A stretch of 64,000 bases of DNA from Lithodes maja (taxonomy: Eukaryota; Arthropoda; Malacostraca; Decapoda; Lithodidae): contig JBAKBP010000678.1 of NCBI GenBank assembly GCA_037953745.1, positions 186,001-250,000 on the forward strand, given 5' to 3'. The position numbers and the translations under genes were made by a program. The notes beneath the pieces were generated by a model. That model saw nothing but the letters and a program-made list of their open reading frames with translations. It was not told the DNA's origin and did not search any database. Positions 32,578 through 43,926 of the stretch are shown one piece after another (positions within the stretch are counted from its first letter, which is position 1; every line of letters begins with the position of its first letter).

Positions 32578-34095
32578 TGTTATGCCCTGATTTTATTCAG
32601 GTTTAACTATTAATTAGGGCGAGTTCTTTCGAGACTGAAATATCCAAATTCACACAAATACATATAAGGAAACAATAGGGATATAGATAATATCGAAATA
32701 TGGTTTGCAATACAGTTTATTCACTTAAGTCCAAAATACATAACTAAGGGCTAAAGATGCTATCATAAGTATTTCATAGGGTACAACTCAATTTAATTTC
32801 TCCCAGCACGATCGCGGATCTAGATGGAGCTCAGGTGTATTCAATTCAACTTAGTTATGTAATCTTCTTCTGGAGAAACATATGCACTGTTCTCGTTTCG
32901 AAAGTCTTATAGTAACTTCACTAAAATCAGGTTCTTATTAATGATTACGATTTATCTTTACTGGAAATTCTGCACGAATAATACTGGACGAGGTTATGTA
33001 AGTTCCTATATTTCGGAGCTTATGCACTGATGGAATTATTTAGTTTGAGTTCAAGTTTTGTGGACTCTAAAATATTACGGCACTTGATGAGATTATTTTC
33101 AGAGTTCCTGAAGGGGTGAAAATCCTCTTATTTGGTATAAATTCACTTGTCTCGTAATATAAGCATTCAAGACGTATTTATCCCTGAGCACGTAGATTAT
33201 TAATATTGTTCTATTTACTGGTTTACTGTAACACTTGGTTTCCTTAACTCAAAGGTTAGGTTTGACGGACTCTGTTTATTTTGCACTTGGCGGAAATATG
33301 GCAGAGTTGATTGATGCTTAAAATCCGTCTTATTTGGTATATTTGTTATTTATTGAGTTAGAAAGTCGTGTTAAAGATGGTTATTTCTATTGCATCTTAA
33401 TATTAATCTTTTTCTATAGATTAACTTAGTGGAACACTTTTTCGAACTTTTCACGTATTTTGAGGTATTAAGAACTCTGTTTATTTGGGTCACTTTGAAC
33501 TCTAATTTTGGTCATAATCTCGTCACAGATACTGAATTTTGGTAGTTTCTATATCATTTCTTTTCTTGGAAGAGATGTACACTTAGTTGAGGATTTCTTC
33601 TGATGCTCCGTGGGCCGTCCAGGTTGGCCGGTCGTGTGAAGTTTAGTTACAGTTGGGTTAATGGGCGTGGGGTCTTGAGTATGGCTCCATAACTAGTAAT
33701 GAAACAGTTGGGCACCATATCGGACTAACGCGAGTATCCTAAGCATATAGCTTTAAACAAATACTCGACTATCCTGACCTTTATATTAACCGGTGATGAA
33801 GTTCTGTTAAGGTACTCTTGAAGTAAGGTTTTAAATATTGTGTCTCAGGGTTGCCGGATTAACACAATATCGGAATAATGCAAGAAGAGTAGAGGTATTG
33901 CTCGTCTTGACTGTTCTAACCATTATTAGAGGTTCAAAGAACTCAGGGCGGTGTTAACCTTTTAGTCGTAAATCCTGGTGGGGTGCCACAGACAATTTGC
34001 GCCTAGGATATATATATGCAGAGCTCCCGTGAGGGTGTCTCGCTAAACCCTTCTAACACAAAAGATCTTTCTAGCCTTAGATCTCTGTGAGTAAT
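32578..34095 (-). repeat. LTR-like repeat, copy 1 (TGTTATGCCCTG family)
   Basis: Plus-strand start TGTTATGCCCTGATTTTATT; on the minus strand it ends GAATAAAATCAGGGCATAACA-like, which gives an AATAAA signal about 20 bp before the end. Directly beyond it on the minus strand comes TTGGTGGCTTGCGG, a possible primer-binding site, then the gag-like gene. That fits a 5' LTR of about 1.5 kb on the minus strand. A TATATATAT box lies at about 34009-34018. The outer boundary is inferred from the start of copy 2. Confidence 0.55.
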
Positions 34096-34855
34096 TGTTA
34101 TGCCCTGATTTTATACAGGATTAACTTGGTATAGGTGAGTTCTGCAAGACTGGGTTATTGGATTTATTGCAAATTACATAAAGGGAATCAACAGAGGACA
34201 TAGAGAAGCTCGGATAAATGGTTTGTAATACAGCTTTATTTTATTAACACACTCGGGTATATGGTCCGTAATAGAATTCGCACGAACAATAGATGTTGGA
34301 GCGCGGGGGTAGGTTAGTGGCCTTTGTATCGTCTCTTAGCACTGCTCGCGGATTTGAATAGAGTTCTTTCGCTTCCCACTTCCAACGTCCAGGAATTATT
34401 CTTCTGATCACATTACTCAACGATACGTAGATTACTTAAATCACAAGGCTAGGCATCTCGTTATCGTGAGTTGGTGTGTTGGGGGCTAACAGCGACTCTT
34501 TTGCCGTCCAAGTTGTCCGGGAGTGTAGAGAAATGTACAGTTGGGCTAACTTGTCTAGCCGTTAGTGGCACGTCGTTATGGGACTCCTACTGAAAGCCTT
34601 AAATGCCTCTGTCATCGGCGTAGCCAGAGAAAACAGTGGATCGAATTAACGTAAGACAGTCGGGAGAACGACTTTTCTTACTATTCTGGCCTTATGGGAG
34701 GTTCAGATGTGCGAGCGGCTTTTCGCCTTTCGGTCAAACAGACAATTGTTTGCCCAGGAATCTTTCTCGTCGAGTCTTCTCCTAAACTCGCGTAATCCCT
34801 TCTAACATAACCAGATCTTTCTACCTTAGACCGGTTATGAGTTATGATTGCTCTT
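34096..34855 (-). repeat. LTR-like repeat, copy 2 (shorter, tandem)
   Basis: Begins with the same TGTTATGCCCTGATTTTAT as copy 1 and follows it directly. It shares blocks such as TTTGTAATACAG, CCGTCCA.GTTG.CCGG, AGATCTTTCTA and CCTTAGA with copy 1, in the same order, over about 760 bp. It is either an internally deleted second LTR or the relic of an LTR-LTR recombination. Confidence 0.5.
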
Positions 34856-36902
34856 AAACCCAAAGTAGTGGCGAGCCAGCTGACAATACAGTACCTTTAT
34901 GAGACAATCAAAAGAATTCGTAAATCTGTTGTTGAATGATATAATCTTGCCCCTGGTTTCTCAGTTGCAACAATATATTTGTCAAGGATTGATTCACTCC
35001 CTCACGGATGCACTTGGATCGCGAACACCGAAAATCACTGTATATCCTGAGGGTGGAGTTGGGGTAGTATATCCACGAGTGCGGCACTTCCGTTGCGTGG
35101 GCATCTACCTCCGGAACTGGCTTGGTTTCGGCGCGGGTGCTTATATATTGAGGGGGGCAGAGGGGGTTCCTTTGTCTAACTTTTGGATGTCGGAGGGGAA
35201 CACAAGTTAATTTAATTCCTTGGTTGAAGAGGGTAGCATTAAAGGTCTATTATAAAGTTAGAATGTAGGCCGCAATATGATTTACCTTTTTCTGACATTT
35301 ACTCTAAGACAAATCATTAATAGGGGTTGAGAGGAGGATTTTGGGGAGGAAAAAAAACTAGTTTGTTTAGCGCCTTTGGGCTCAGGCGGTAAGGCAGTCT
35401 ACGTTAATATTATCTCTAGGATCCTCCTCTGAGCTAGCTGAAATGCTATTAGGAATCTAAGGCGGGTTAAGGGGGACTTGGGGGTTAGATAGGAACGGGA
35501 TAGGAATAGGATTTAGGCTGGAATTGAAACTTGGAGGTTGGTATAGTTTGTAGGCACCCGGAGTTTCTAGCAAGAATTTGGCGGGGCATCCAGGATGTCT
35601 GTAGGCCTGCGCGAGGGGGAGAAGCTGGCCTCTTCGAGGGGAGGAAGGGGGAATAGTCTCGCACGCATTAATTCGCTGCCCCAGGTTGTAGGGGTGGTTA
35701 GTTATGTTAGGGGATAGTTAAAGGAGGTACCAGAATAGGTTTGTACTCTCTGCTTACGGAAGCTTGAGAAAATGACTTGCTCAGCACAAATTAAAACATC
35801 CTGATGGCGTCTTTTTAGAGGGGGTTATTAAGCTCGGGTTGGCATGGGAAGAAAGGACAGGGTGGATAAAAGGTTACAACTGGGCACGCTGTTGTTACGC
35901 AAAGCATTGGTGGATAGAAACAAAAGTTAACTTAGGAATGTTGACATGCAGGGATGATGGTATTTTAGCCGTCGTTAATATAAACGTATAGAACCTGGTT
36001 GAATAACTCAAGTTCAATTATATAACTACTTAGGTGCTAGAAACGAATCCCGGAGCATGGGGCTACATACGTTTATCTTCTTAAATGGAGAGAGAACTAG
36101 GTGGCTTCCCTAGAGCACTCTGGAGAGGATCGTATGCAGATTTGTCATAATTAGTCTTATATAAAACAACAGAGATACGAAACAGAGTAGTGTGGCCTGT
36201 GGACTAGAAGGGGTGATTGATTAGACGAATAATAGGCGTGGACAAAGACAGAAAGGAGGACACAATGGTGGATGGAAAATACTTAACTTACTAAAACGAA
36301 AGGCATGCGGGAATGACGGTATTAGTCGTCGTCAAAATAAAGTAATGGAACCTGGTTATATGCACGGAATACGATTCGACATGGGCAGTGCCTCTGTGTC
36401 GTAACAATATCGATAGGGCAAATTCTGGTTCATATTATATTTAGATACTAAAAACAGAACAGCTGGGCCTGGGGTCGTGAGGGGACATTTTTGGCCTACC
36501 TTCCTTCAAGGGAAGGGGGAGGGGGGGACATAGCCTCACGCGGTTCCCCCTACGGTTCAGGTGTGGGGTGTGGTTTACTTAGGTTAGAGGATAGTCAAAA
36601 GAGATACAAGAATAGGTTTGCCCTCCCTGTATACTGGGGTTCGAGTCGGAACTGACTCGGCTCGGAATATAAAACATCCTGATGGGCGTCATGCGAGGGG
36701 AAGGGTTGTGAAGTTGGGTTGGTAGGCCTACGGGGAGAGGAAAAGGACAGGGCGGCTCAAAAGGTTACCACTGGGCACGCGGTCACTAAGTAGAGTATTG
36801 TGGATAACACTTTTTCTTTAACTTAGGAATGGGTACGTGCATGAGTGACATCGATCTATCTCATCATGGAGAGAGAGAGAGACTAGGTAGTTTTCCTGCA
36901 CT
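34856..36902. repeat. Gene-poor G-rich DNA with a diverged ~0.8-0.9 kb tandem repeat
   Basis: No supported gene; the frame at 34899-35210 has no family features. Two diverged repeat units are visible. GGATAG.. at 35713 pairs with 36589, AACATCCTGATGG.CGTC at about 35795 with about 36667, and ACTAGGT.G.TTCC at about 36096 with about 36883. Part of it (GAGTAGTGTGG.CTGTGGA, 36185) recurs near 61557. Confidence 0.6.
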
Positions 36903-37358
36903 TCTCTGGAGATCTATCTATCTATCTATCTATATGCTCAGGCCCAATCCCCATTTTGAGGGTAGCCGACTCAAGACAGAGCAAGAACAGGGAAAACACA
37001 AAAACAACATAAAACAACAAATAAACACAGATAAAAAGCACAAACTCACACACATCCAGGTCACCCAGGAGAAGACCCAGAGACCAGGGTCACCGAGGTC
37101 ACTCCAGCACTCCCCCGGCCCCCGACCACCCGGAGAGGTTCCGATCTCGGCAGGCAGACATGCAGCGGAGCCAAAGCCACAAGCCCTCCCACTACACTTC
37201 CAGGCGCACCCTTCATATTAATCGTCTCCCCGGGCCAGGCGCCTGATGGACTATTATCTAGTCGAACTTGCGCCCGACCCCTTACTCCAAATGACCACGT
37301 GTTCACTCAATTATTCACAAGCATTCTCCATTCACTCCTGTAAATGATCTCTGGAGAT
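36903..37358 (-). mobile_element. Short LINE insertion with 11 bp target duplication
   Basis: A 434 bp 3' end of the same RTE-type LINE as at 26945-29292, including the (ATCT)n tail and the 3' UTR, truncated just inside the coding end (CACTCCTG). It is flanked by TCTCTGGAGAT at 36903-36913 and 37348-37358. The matching uninterrupted sequence (CTCTGGAGAGGATCGTATGC) is seen in the neighbouring repeat unit at about 36119. Both the duplication and an empty site are therefore visible. Confidence 0.9.
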
Positions 37359-38019
37359 GATCGTATGCAAATTGGTTATTATTAATTATATAAATCAACA
37401 GATATGGATTAGTACAAGCACAGGGTTAGGTTAGTTTTCTGTGGACCGGTGGCATACATAGAAAAACGGGTTTTCATGGGGTAACAATTTTGAGGCGGTT
37501 TGTACCGAGTTTGACCCGTAGCCAAACTCACGCGAAACTAATACGACGATATTGTCCGGCACGACCTTACCTAAGCACAGGCCTGCATACGAAATTGGGG
37601 ATGGGGATGGGGATGGCTTTCCTAATCAATAAGTAATTGCCTAATTAAATCTCGGAATTACTCCTAGGTATCTTGTCTAGTGAAATGGAGGTTGCATTAG
37701 GAAGGTTGGGAACATATATAGTTAGTGGATAAAACAAATGGAAGTTAGGGACATATAATTGTTATATAACTAATTAGAGGGCTAACGTAATCAGATAGAC
37801 ATGTAGATGGTATATTAATTCAGGTAACGTCTATCTTGAGGAGTTATAGAATCGTCTCAACATAATCATATCGATCTCCAACTCTCGAATATAGATTCGT
37901 AGTCGGGGATGTTTTCTCATCTGAAGCAATAGTAATAGTAACACACAAGGGATAGGGTATATAAAAGGTTGAGGATAAATCCTACACAAATGTGGTTAAG
38001 AATCTCAGTGAATTACTGG
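37359..38019. other. Spacer left of the LTR retrotransposon
   Basis: No gene seen. It has an imperfect GGGGATGG repeat near 37600 and a TATA-like GTATATAAAAGG at about 37959. A similar TATATATAAAAGG lies at 48592, so this may be part of a dispersed repeat. It ends in CTGG, the left target duplication of the LTR element. Confidence 0.4.
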
Positions 38020-39870
38020 TGTGACGCATGTCGAGTATGAGCATGCTGTACAGAACGCCCAGTCAGGCCCCACTCTCGCTAGGATCGTCAGGGCAGGAAC
38101 TTTGGCTGTAGTCTGTGTAGAGTTTCCTAACTCAGTTTATGTGAACCGTTGTACTATAAGTATTATAATTATGTATTTTGTTTTCTTCTAAGTCGACGAG
38201 TTCTATTTTAAATCATTAGTTATAAGTGTTGTGTGTGGGACTTATTGGTAATGATGAGAGGAGAGAGAGTGCGTAACGGGGGGAACAGTGAGTGCGCCAC
38301 GCGGGCAGGTAGGCCTAATTCCCTCCTCCCTCCTCCCTTCCTCCCTCTCAGTGCGTGGGAAATCCTTTGTCGATCCCAGATTGAGAGAGAATATTACGTA
38401 ATGATTGCTAGTGGGCGGTCCTTAGTAGTTGGTGATATGCTCACTAGAGGGCCGAGTATAAAAAGGGAAGTCTAGCCGCATTGTCCCTTAGAACTCATCA
38501 GGCAAAGCGACTTCTCATATCCCTTGCAACTATCCATATTCTTCCGACTGATGTGAACTTTCTCTACTCTCTGAACAGCCTATCTTCTTCTCTTCTCGTC
38601 CCTGTTTAACCTCCATGACCCCTTTGGTGCAGATTTAGTCAGCCAAAGTATTATCGCTTGAGTTCTCACGAGATAAGTGCCTGTTAGATAGCCTATTTTT
38701 GGAAGGGTTAACTAGAATAGGATTGATTGATGTTTGTTGCACTCGTATATGCATTTCCCTGTGTGCGATTATTCATGTTCCTGTTTTCTGCTGGTTTAGG
38801 CAATGCTAGACTGGGATAGGGTTTCTGAGTTGTGATTTCCTATGAGTACTAGGTTGCGGTTGAACCAGTACAATTGCAACGGAGACGTGGAACGCCTAGG
38901 TGGTCTTTCTGACTGTGTACCGTGGGAGTTTAGCACTGTGTTGCGAGTGAGGGCTTTTGCCTGTGCCACCCAACACTGTGCTATCTCATTTGCTTGACTT
39001 TGAGAGGATCGCCAGGAGAGAACCAGATACTAGTGATCTGGATCTCTCAAGAGAGCATCCCGTCAATTACCGTAATTTGGCCGCACAGTCTTAAGGACCT
39101 CGCTAGGCTACGAGCCGCTTGCTCAGCCATTGTCTCTTAACCTTAGATATCCCAGCTAGACTTTGCTCGACCAGCAGATACAGCATAGTATTGAAGCTTC
39201 TCCTTATGTATATTATTGTTTAAGCACTATTGATTTCATGTGTGGCACGCCTAGCTACTTCAGAGATTAGTGGCCCACGAGCACAATCTTAGTAGGCTAT
39301 TGCCAGTGCATTGTCGGAGTACTTCTTCTTAATGTTTGCCATATCCTATTGCTTATTCTTATAATTCTTCTTATGTCAATTTAAAGCCTTTAATTACCAG
39401 TGAGTTATTCATTAAATTGCTGTTCAAAATCCGATACTTACTTCTTATGAGTATTCGAGAAGCATCTAACTTATCAGAAGATTCCTTGCTTGATGCTCGA
39501 GGACTATTGTTTAACGTAACGTAATAGTGCCGATCCGAAGTAGAGGGTGGAGGACTTCTTAAGTTCTTAGTTCAAGGGTGGATTACTTCGGCTTCGGCCA
39601 ACACTATTCTTTAGTGTTGTAGTACTTTCTTCTTTGTTTGATTGTTGACCAGACTAGATAACTCCCGTCTTGCTATTAGTCTGTTGTGTGAAACGCTAGT
39701 ACCGAGTTCTTGTATACCCCGTTATAGCAGATAGAACTCTGGAGGGTAGTGGCGTTTTTTGTTCGGCTGGCAGTACTCTGGGGTTGGGATCGTGTGTTTC
39801 CGTTGTGGCAGCGAGCCATACTCGAGTCCTGTGTAAGAGCCCTAGTGTACCCGAGTGCCCGGTCGTAACA
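38020..39870 (+). repeat. 5' LTR
   Basis: Starts TGTGACGCATGTCGAG and ends GCCCGGTCGTAACA. It contains the TATA box at 38457-38464. Short frames inside (38233-38475, 39336-39524) are duplicated in the 3' LTR and are not thought to be genes. Confidence 0.93.
38457..38464 (+). promoter_or_regulatory. TATA box in 5' LTR
   Basis: TATAAAAA inside GCCGAGTATAAAAAGGGAAG, a strong match in a GC-richer setting. Transcription of the element would start about 25-30 bp downstream. The identical box is at 44849-44856 in the 3' LTR. Confidence 0.65.
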
Positions 39871-39890
39871 AATGGCGACCTTGCTTAGGA
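39871..39890 (+). promoter_or_regulatory. Putative primer-binding site
   Basis: AATGGCGACCTTGCTTAGG begins right after the LTR. TGGCGACC-like starts are usual for tRNA primer sites of Ty3/gypsy elements, but I cannot assign the tRNA. Confidence 0.45.
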
Positions 39891-40083
39891 TTTTGTGAAC
39901 AGTATAAATTTTTGCAGAATTGTACAACATTTGTTTGTTCGTACTTTAGCGTACATATTGAAGAATATTTTTTTTTGTAAGGCAATTAGGAGAGCATTTA
40001 AGAGACTCCAGTTAATTTAGTAATTAGTGCTTACATAAGGGAGTTTAACACTTTTGTCTCGAGAATTTTTTGTGAACTTCAGT

Positions 40084-43000
40084 ATGTCGTGCCCTAGTAC
40101 TGACGAGGAGCGAGAGATGCTAAGTGAGGAGGTGCCGTTAGTAACTAGTGAGGAGGATGCTAGACTTTTTGTGAGTAAGCAGTACCATGTGACGGAGGAG
40201 AGGCTGACTGGGGTGAATGTTTATGGCTTGCACCTGATAGCCAAGGTTTTGGGTCTATCCAATGTAGGAGGGATGTCCAAGGGGGAGCTGATTTCCTGGG
40301 TGTTGCGTGGGCGACATGGGGTTTCGGAGGAGAGGGCGTTTGGGGGGGTTCCTCCCCAGATCCCCTCTCACTCGACTCCCACAGTGCCGTCCACTCAGTT
40401 GCCGGAGGTTAGCACTCTCCCACAGAGGGATGAGAATTGGAAGATTGGAGTGCCCTCGGGCGGTGCGTATGGTGGTTCCCCAGTTCTTGCCCCCCCTCCT
40501 TCAGTAGTGGCAGCTCCCTCTTCCGGCCTGTCTCCTGATATGATATTTAAACTCGAGCTTGCTAAAATTGAGATTGAGGCTAGGAAGCAGGAGAAGGAGA
40601 TTGAGGCTGAGTCTAGGAGGTATGCAATCGAGGCTGAGTCTAGGAAGTATGCAATCGAGGCTGAGTCTAGGAAGCAGGAGAATGAGACTAGGAGGCACGA
40701 GGATGAGACTAGGAGGCACGAGGCTGAGCTTAGATACGACTCCGAGAAATATTGTGCTCAGATAGATTTAGATAAGACTCGTGCAGAGTCGACAGGGATT
40801 CGGATGGGCCGTGAGGGCCAAGTAAGAGAACAGTCCTTGTCCCACTTAGTCAAATTGGTGCCGGCATTTAGTGAAACTGAAGTCACAGAATTTTTTAATC
40901 GTTTTGAGAAGAAGTGTAGGGAGCATAATTGGCCTGAAGAGAAGTGGGCAGCTCTGGTCTCCTCAAGACTTACGGGTAAGGGTCTGAAGGCTTATGATGC
41001 ACTACCTTTAGAGTCTTGCATTGACTACCCAGTATTGAAGAGAGCTGTCCTACGGGCATACGAGTTGCAACCAGAAACATATCGATTGAAGTTTCGGGGT
41101 GTTACGAAGACTAGGGAGGCGACCTTTCTTGAACATGCCCGGGACTTAAAAGATGCACTTGCTAACTGGACACGTTCTGAGAAAGCTGAGACGGCCGAAC
41201 AGTTGACTGAGCTGTTTCTGCTCGAGCAGTTTTATAAGTGTACTGGTGCAGATATGACTTTAACTATTAAAGAAAAGAACCCTAAAACTCTACAGGAGGC
41301 AGCTGAGATGGCTGACCTCCGGCTATCGCTAATCCGTGGGTGCGGGTCTGCCCAGCGTAGTGAGGCAGGTAACAAGGGGCGTGACGCCCCACCCCCCCGA
41401 GTTAGTGATATACATTATGCAAACAAGTACAAGAGTTATGATACCAAGACTGACCACAAGACTAGCACCGTCCCATTTAAGAAGGGGCCGGGCCCTTCCC
41501 AGTACCAAGGGAAGCCCAGAGGGGAGTTGGAGTGTTATCATTGTCATGAAAAGGGGCACTTTGCAAGAGTCTGTCCTAGCAAACCACCTACAGCAGCTGT
41601 GTCTTTGGCCTGCAACATTGGTGTGTCTCCGAAGTTTTCTGAGTTTGCCAGGGGCAGTTCGTCAGAGGCTGAGGCACAGCCAATGCAGAAGCACCTGGGA
41701 GGCTCGAACCCTGCTCAGGATGTTTTTTGCGACCATAGAGGACGGGGTTGCGTGATGTGGGCGGGGCGCAAGCATGGAGTAGAGGTCTTGCGTGATACAG
41801 GTGCTTCCCAGACTCTGATGAATAACTTGACTGGCTACCCTATAAATGTGGCTCGGGTGGTAGTGGTGCAGGGTATTAATGCAACTCGGTCATACCCGCT
41901 GGTGCGGTTGGAGTTGGAGGTGGATGGTGTGACACGTGAATTGGATGTCGGGATTGTGGAGAAACTGCCAGTGGAGGGCGTCGACCTTCTTCTCGGCAAC
42001 GACTTTGCAATGCCCGCTTCTGAGGTTCTACCCTTAGTCGTTGCCGAGAGGACGGCCGACGTGAGTAGGGAAGAGCAAGAGTGTGTCGAGCGGTGCCAGG
42101 CAGAACCCATGGCGTGTGCTGTCACCCGAGCTCGGGCAGCTAAAGTGTCACAGCCTAGTCCTCCGTCTTCAGACCAGCAGAGGAACGATCAACAGGAGGA
42201 GGCTAAAGCTGGAGTTGGTTTTAAGAGTTTTGACTCGGCGGCTCTCCTGGGTGATTCAGTATTGGCACCTATGTTAGAGTCTGGAGAGGCCCCAGGACCT
42301 GTCACAGCTAGTGAGGAGGTAGGGCAGGAAGAGACTCCGAGGCAGCAACGTTGCACACGGAGAGAAAAAAGGGTTGCTCAGTTTGATATTGGGGAAGGAC
42401 TTGGGTTGCTTCGGAAGCATCTAGACAAGTTGGTTCCCTCAGATATTTGTAAACTGCAGTTGGAGGATCCGGAAGTTCAGAAGTGTGGTAATGGTGCTGT
42501 CGAGATTAAACACGAGGACGGGGAAGCATGTCATGTGAACCTGTTGGAGGAGTTTGTGAGGCAACCACCTGAGCAGCCTACTGTCCCTGCGTTGGTCTGC
42601 CGCGGCCAAGGTGGAGAAGGAGAGGGGGGCAGTAGGGCACAGGTGGAGGAGAGTAGGGATTGTTATGTCTCGGCGGAGCCGTGGGCGGGGGACACGAGTC
42701 TGGTGGCTGTGGAAGCGCTAGAGCACCTGCCTGAGCAGCAGTGTGCAGCACTCCAGCACCAGCTCGGTTCATACCCCACTGGTCGTGCCGAGCCCCTGAG
42801 TCTCACAACTCGGACGGTGCGAGATGTTCCGCGGGCAGGTCACGTGAATGTTAAAAGACCGTTAGCCTCGTTGTTTCGGTGGTTCAAGGTGGGCGACGAG
42901 GCTTTGGCATGGTTGCCAGGTCAGGGTCGACCCATGGCTGCCAAGGGTGGTGGTCAAAAGGAGGACATTGAGCAGATTGGTAAGGTCGGCTGTGGTATCG

Positions 43001-43926
43001 CAGTGCCCGGTCGTCGCATAGCCTCCCAATGCTGCTCTAGTCTAATGCAACAGCCCTACCATAGACCGACTGTATCTGGCCATGTCGCTGAAAGCGGTGA
43101 TGCTGCGCAGGCAGATGTCGTCACAAGGAATGTGGGGGTGCGCATGTACGGTATCGGCGGGGAAGCCTTAGCAATAATGAACTGTGGGAGTGACTGCACA
43201 GGTGGTACTGATTGTCCCTCTCATGACCTGGCTGTTCTAGGGACGAAGGTGGAGAAGGAGGGAGACTACAGGTTAGAAGCTGCGGTCTCGGCTGGGTTGT
43301 GGGAGGGCACTAGGCATGTTGTTCGTGGAGACAGTGCAAGGCAGTTGTTTATTAGGCTATGGCAGTACTTTCGCATGTTTGTTGCTTCTCCAGGCCTGAT
43401 GTACGGGGTAGAATCCGACATGCAGGCTGGAGATAGTGCAAGGCTCAGTTTAATTCCCTACCGTATAAATCCTGCTCGACAGCCTATGGTGCAAGCAGAG
43501 CTGGATTACGTGTGGACGAAGGATCTGAGGGATAAGGAATGTCGTGAGTGGTCGTTGCTTGTAACTTTGTCCGAGCGTGCTAAAGAGGTATGTGGTTTTG
43601 TTGTGGACGGGAGTACCTACCAGTGCAATGTTGTGCCTGACGGACTTAAGAATGCACCAGCAACGTGTCAGAGCCTGATGAATGAAAGTGAAAAGGACAA
43701 TGATGCGCTGGGGCATTTCGAGATCTATGTTCCAGCCTATGGTCCGGTCGGTGTAGTTTACCCAGATCATTGCCCTCTCGAGATCTTGGACCAGTTTCAC
43801 AATCGGAATATGAGGCTGACCAGGTGGTCACTAAGGTTATTGGTATATAACCTGGACATAAGCCATATTGCCGGTTGTGACAACGAGGTTGCATGTGGTC
43901 GTTCAGGGGTATATGATCCTGGGTAG
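40084..43926 (+). CDS. Gag-protease polyprotein with shuffled pol remnants
   Basis: ATG at 40084 (MSCPSTDEER), 1280 codons. Residues about 160-215 form a charged coiled coil built from a 9-residue repeat (AIEAESRKY). A SCAN/capsid-like domain follows (LVKLVPAFSETEVTEFFNRF, about 255-430). The zinc knuckle CYHCHEKGHFARVC is at 484-497, and the aspartic protease has DTGASQT (Asp 571) and LLGNDF (about 636). After VTRARAAK come short pol scraps: CHVNLLEE (816, normally after integrase), a leader-like LPEQQCAALQHQL (882), KVGDEALAWLPGQG (935, integrase C-terminus), YRINP (1126, RT start), YQCNVVPDGLKNAPA (about 1178, RT) and DHCPLEILDQ..RWSL..YNLDISHI (1228 on, RNase H). RT YxDD and the integrase core are missing, yet no stop interrupts the frame. 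Integrase-type pieces lying before RT point to a Gmr1-like gene order. Confidence 0.85.
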   Translation: MSCPSTDEEREMLSEEVPLVTSEEDARLFVSKQYHVTEERLTGVNVYGLHLIAKVLGLSNVGGMSKGELISWVLRGRHGVSEERAFGGVPPQIPSHSTPTVPSTQLPEVSTLPQRDENWKIGVPSGGAYGGSPVLAPPPSVVAAPSSGLSPDMIFKLELAKIEIEARKQEKEIEAESRRYAIEAESRKYAIEAESRKQENETRRHEDETRRHEAELRYDSEKYCAQIDLDKTRAESTGIRMGREGQVREQSLSHLVKLVPAFSETEVTEFFNRFEKKCREHNWPEEKWAALVSSRLTGKGLKAYDALPLESCIDYPVLKRAVLRAYELQPETYRLKFRGVTKTREATFLEHARDLKDALANWTRSEKAETAEQLTELFLLEQFYKCTGADMTLTIKEKNPKTLQEAAEMADLRLSLIRGCGSAQRSEAGNKGRDAPPPRVSDIHYANKYKSYDTKTDHKTSTVPFKKGPGPSQYQGKPRGELECYHCHEKGHFARVCPSKPPTAAVSLACNIGVSPKFSEFARGSSSEAEAQPMQKHLGGSNPAQDVFCDHRGRGCVMWAGRKHGVEVLRDTGASQTLMNNLTGYPINVARVVVVQGINATRSYPLVRLELEVDGVTRELDVGIVEKLPVEGVDLLLGNDFAMPASEVLPLVVAERTADVSREEQECVERCQAEPMACAVTRARAAKVSQPSPPSSDQQRNDQQEEAKAGVGFKSFDSAALLGDSVLAPMLESGEAPGPVTASEEVGQEETPRQQRCTRREKRVAQFDIGEGLGLLRKHLDKLVPSDICKLQLEDPEVQKCGNGAVEIKHEDGEACHVNLLEEFVRQPPEQPTVPALVCRGQGGEGEGGSRAQVEESRDCYVSAEPWAGDTSLVAVEALEHLPEQQCAALQHQLGSYPTGRAEPLSLTTRTVRDVPRAGHVNVKRPLASLFRWFKVGDEALAWLPGQGRPMAAKGGGQKEDIEQIGKVGCGIAVPGRRIASQCCSSLMQQPYHRPTVSGHVAESGDAAQADVVTRNVGVRMYGIGGEALAIMNCGSDCTGGTDCPSHDLAVLGTKVEKEGDYRLEAAVSAGLWEGTRHVVRGDSARQLFIRLWQYFRMFVASPGLMYGVESDMQAGDSARLSLIPYRINPARQPMVQAELDYVWTKDLRDKECREWSLLVTLSERAKEVCGFVVDGSTYQCNVVPDGLKNAPATCQSLMNESEKDNDALGHFEIYVPAYGPVGVVYPDHCPLEILDQFHNRNMRLTRWSLRLLVYNLDISHIAGCDNEVACGRSGVYDPG
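40601..40690 (+). repeat. 27 bp in-frame tandem repeat in gag
   Basis: About three units of the type TATGCAATCGAGGCTGAGTC plus TAGGAAG, encoding the AIEAESRKY coiled-coil repeat. Unit number probably varies between copies of the element. Confidence 0.8.

Noticed and set aside
34899..35210. 103-codon plus-strand frame
   Set aside because: No domain, no second copy and no codon signal; chance frame in repeat-rich spacer.
38233..38475. 80-codon frame in the 5' LTR, repeated at 44625-44867
   Set aside because: Its duplication only reflects the identical LTRs; it lies over the TATA region and shows no protein features.
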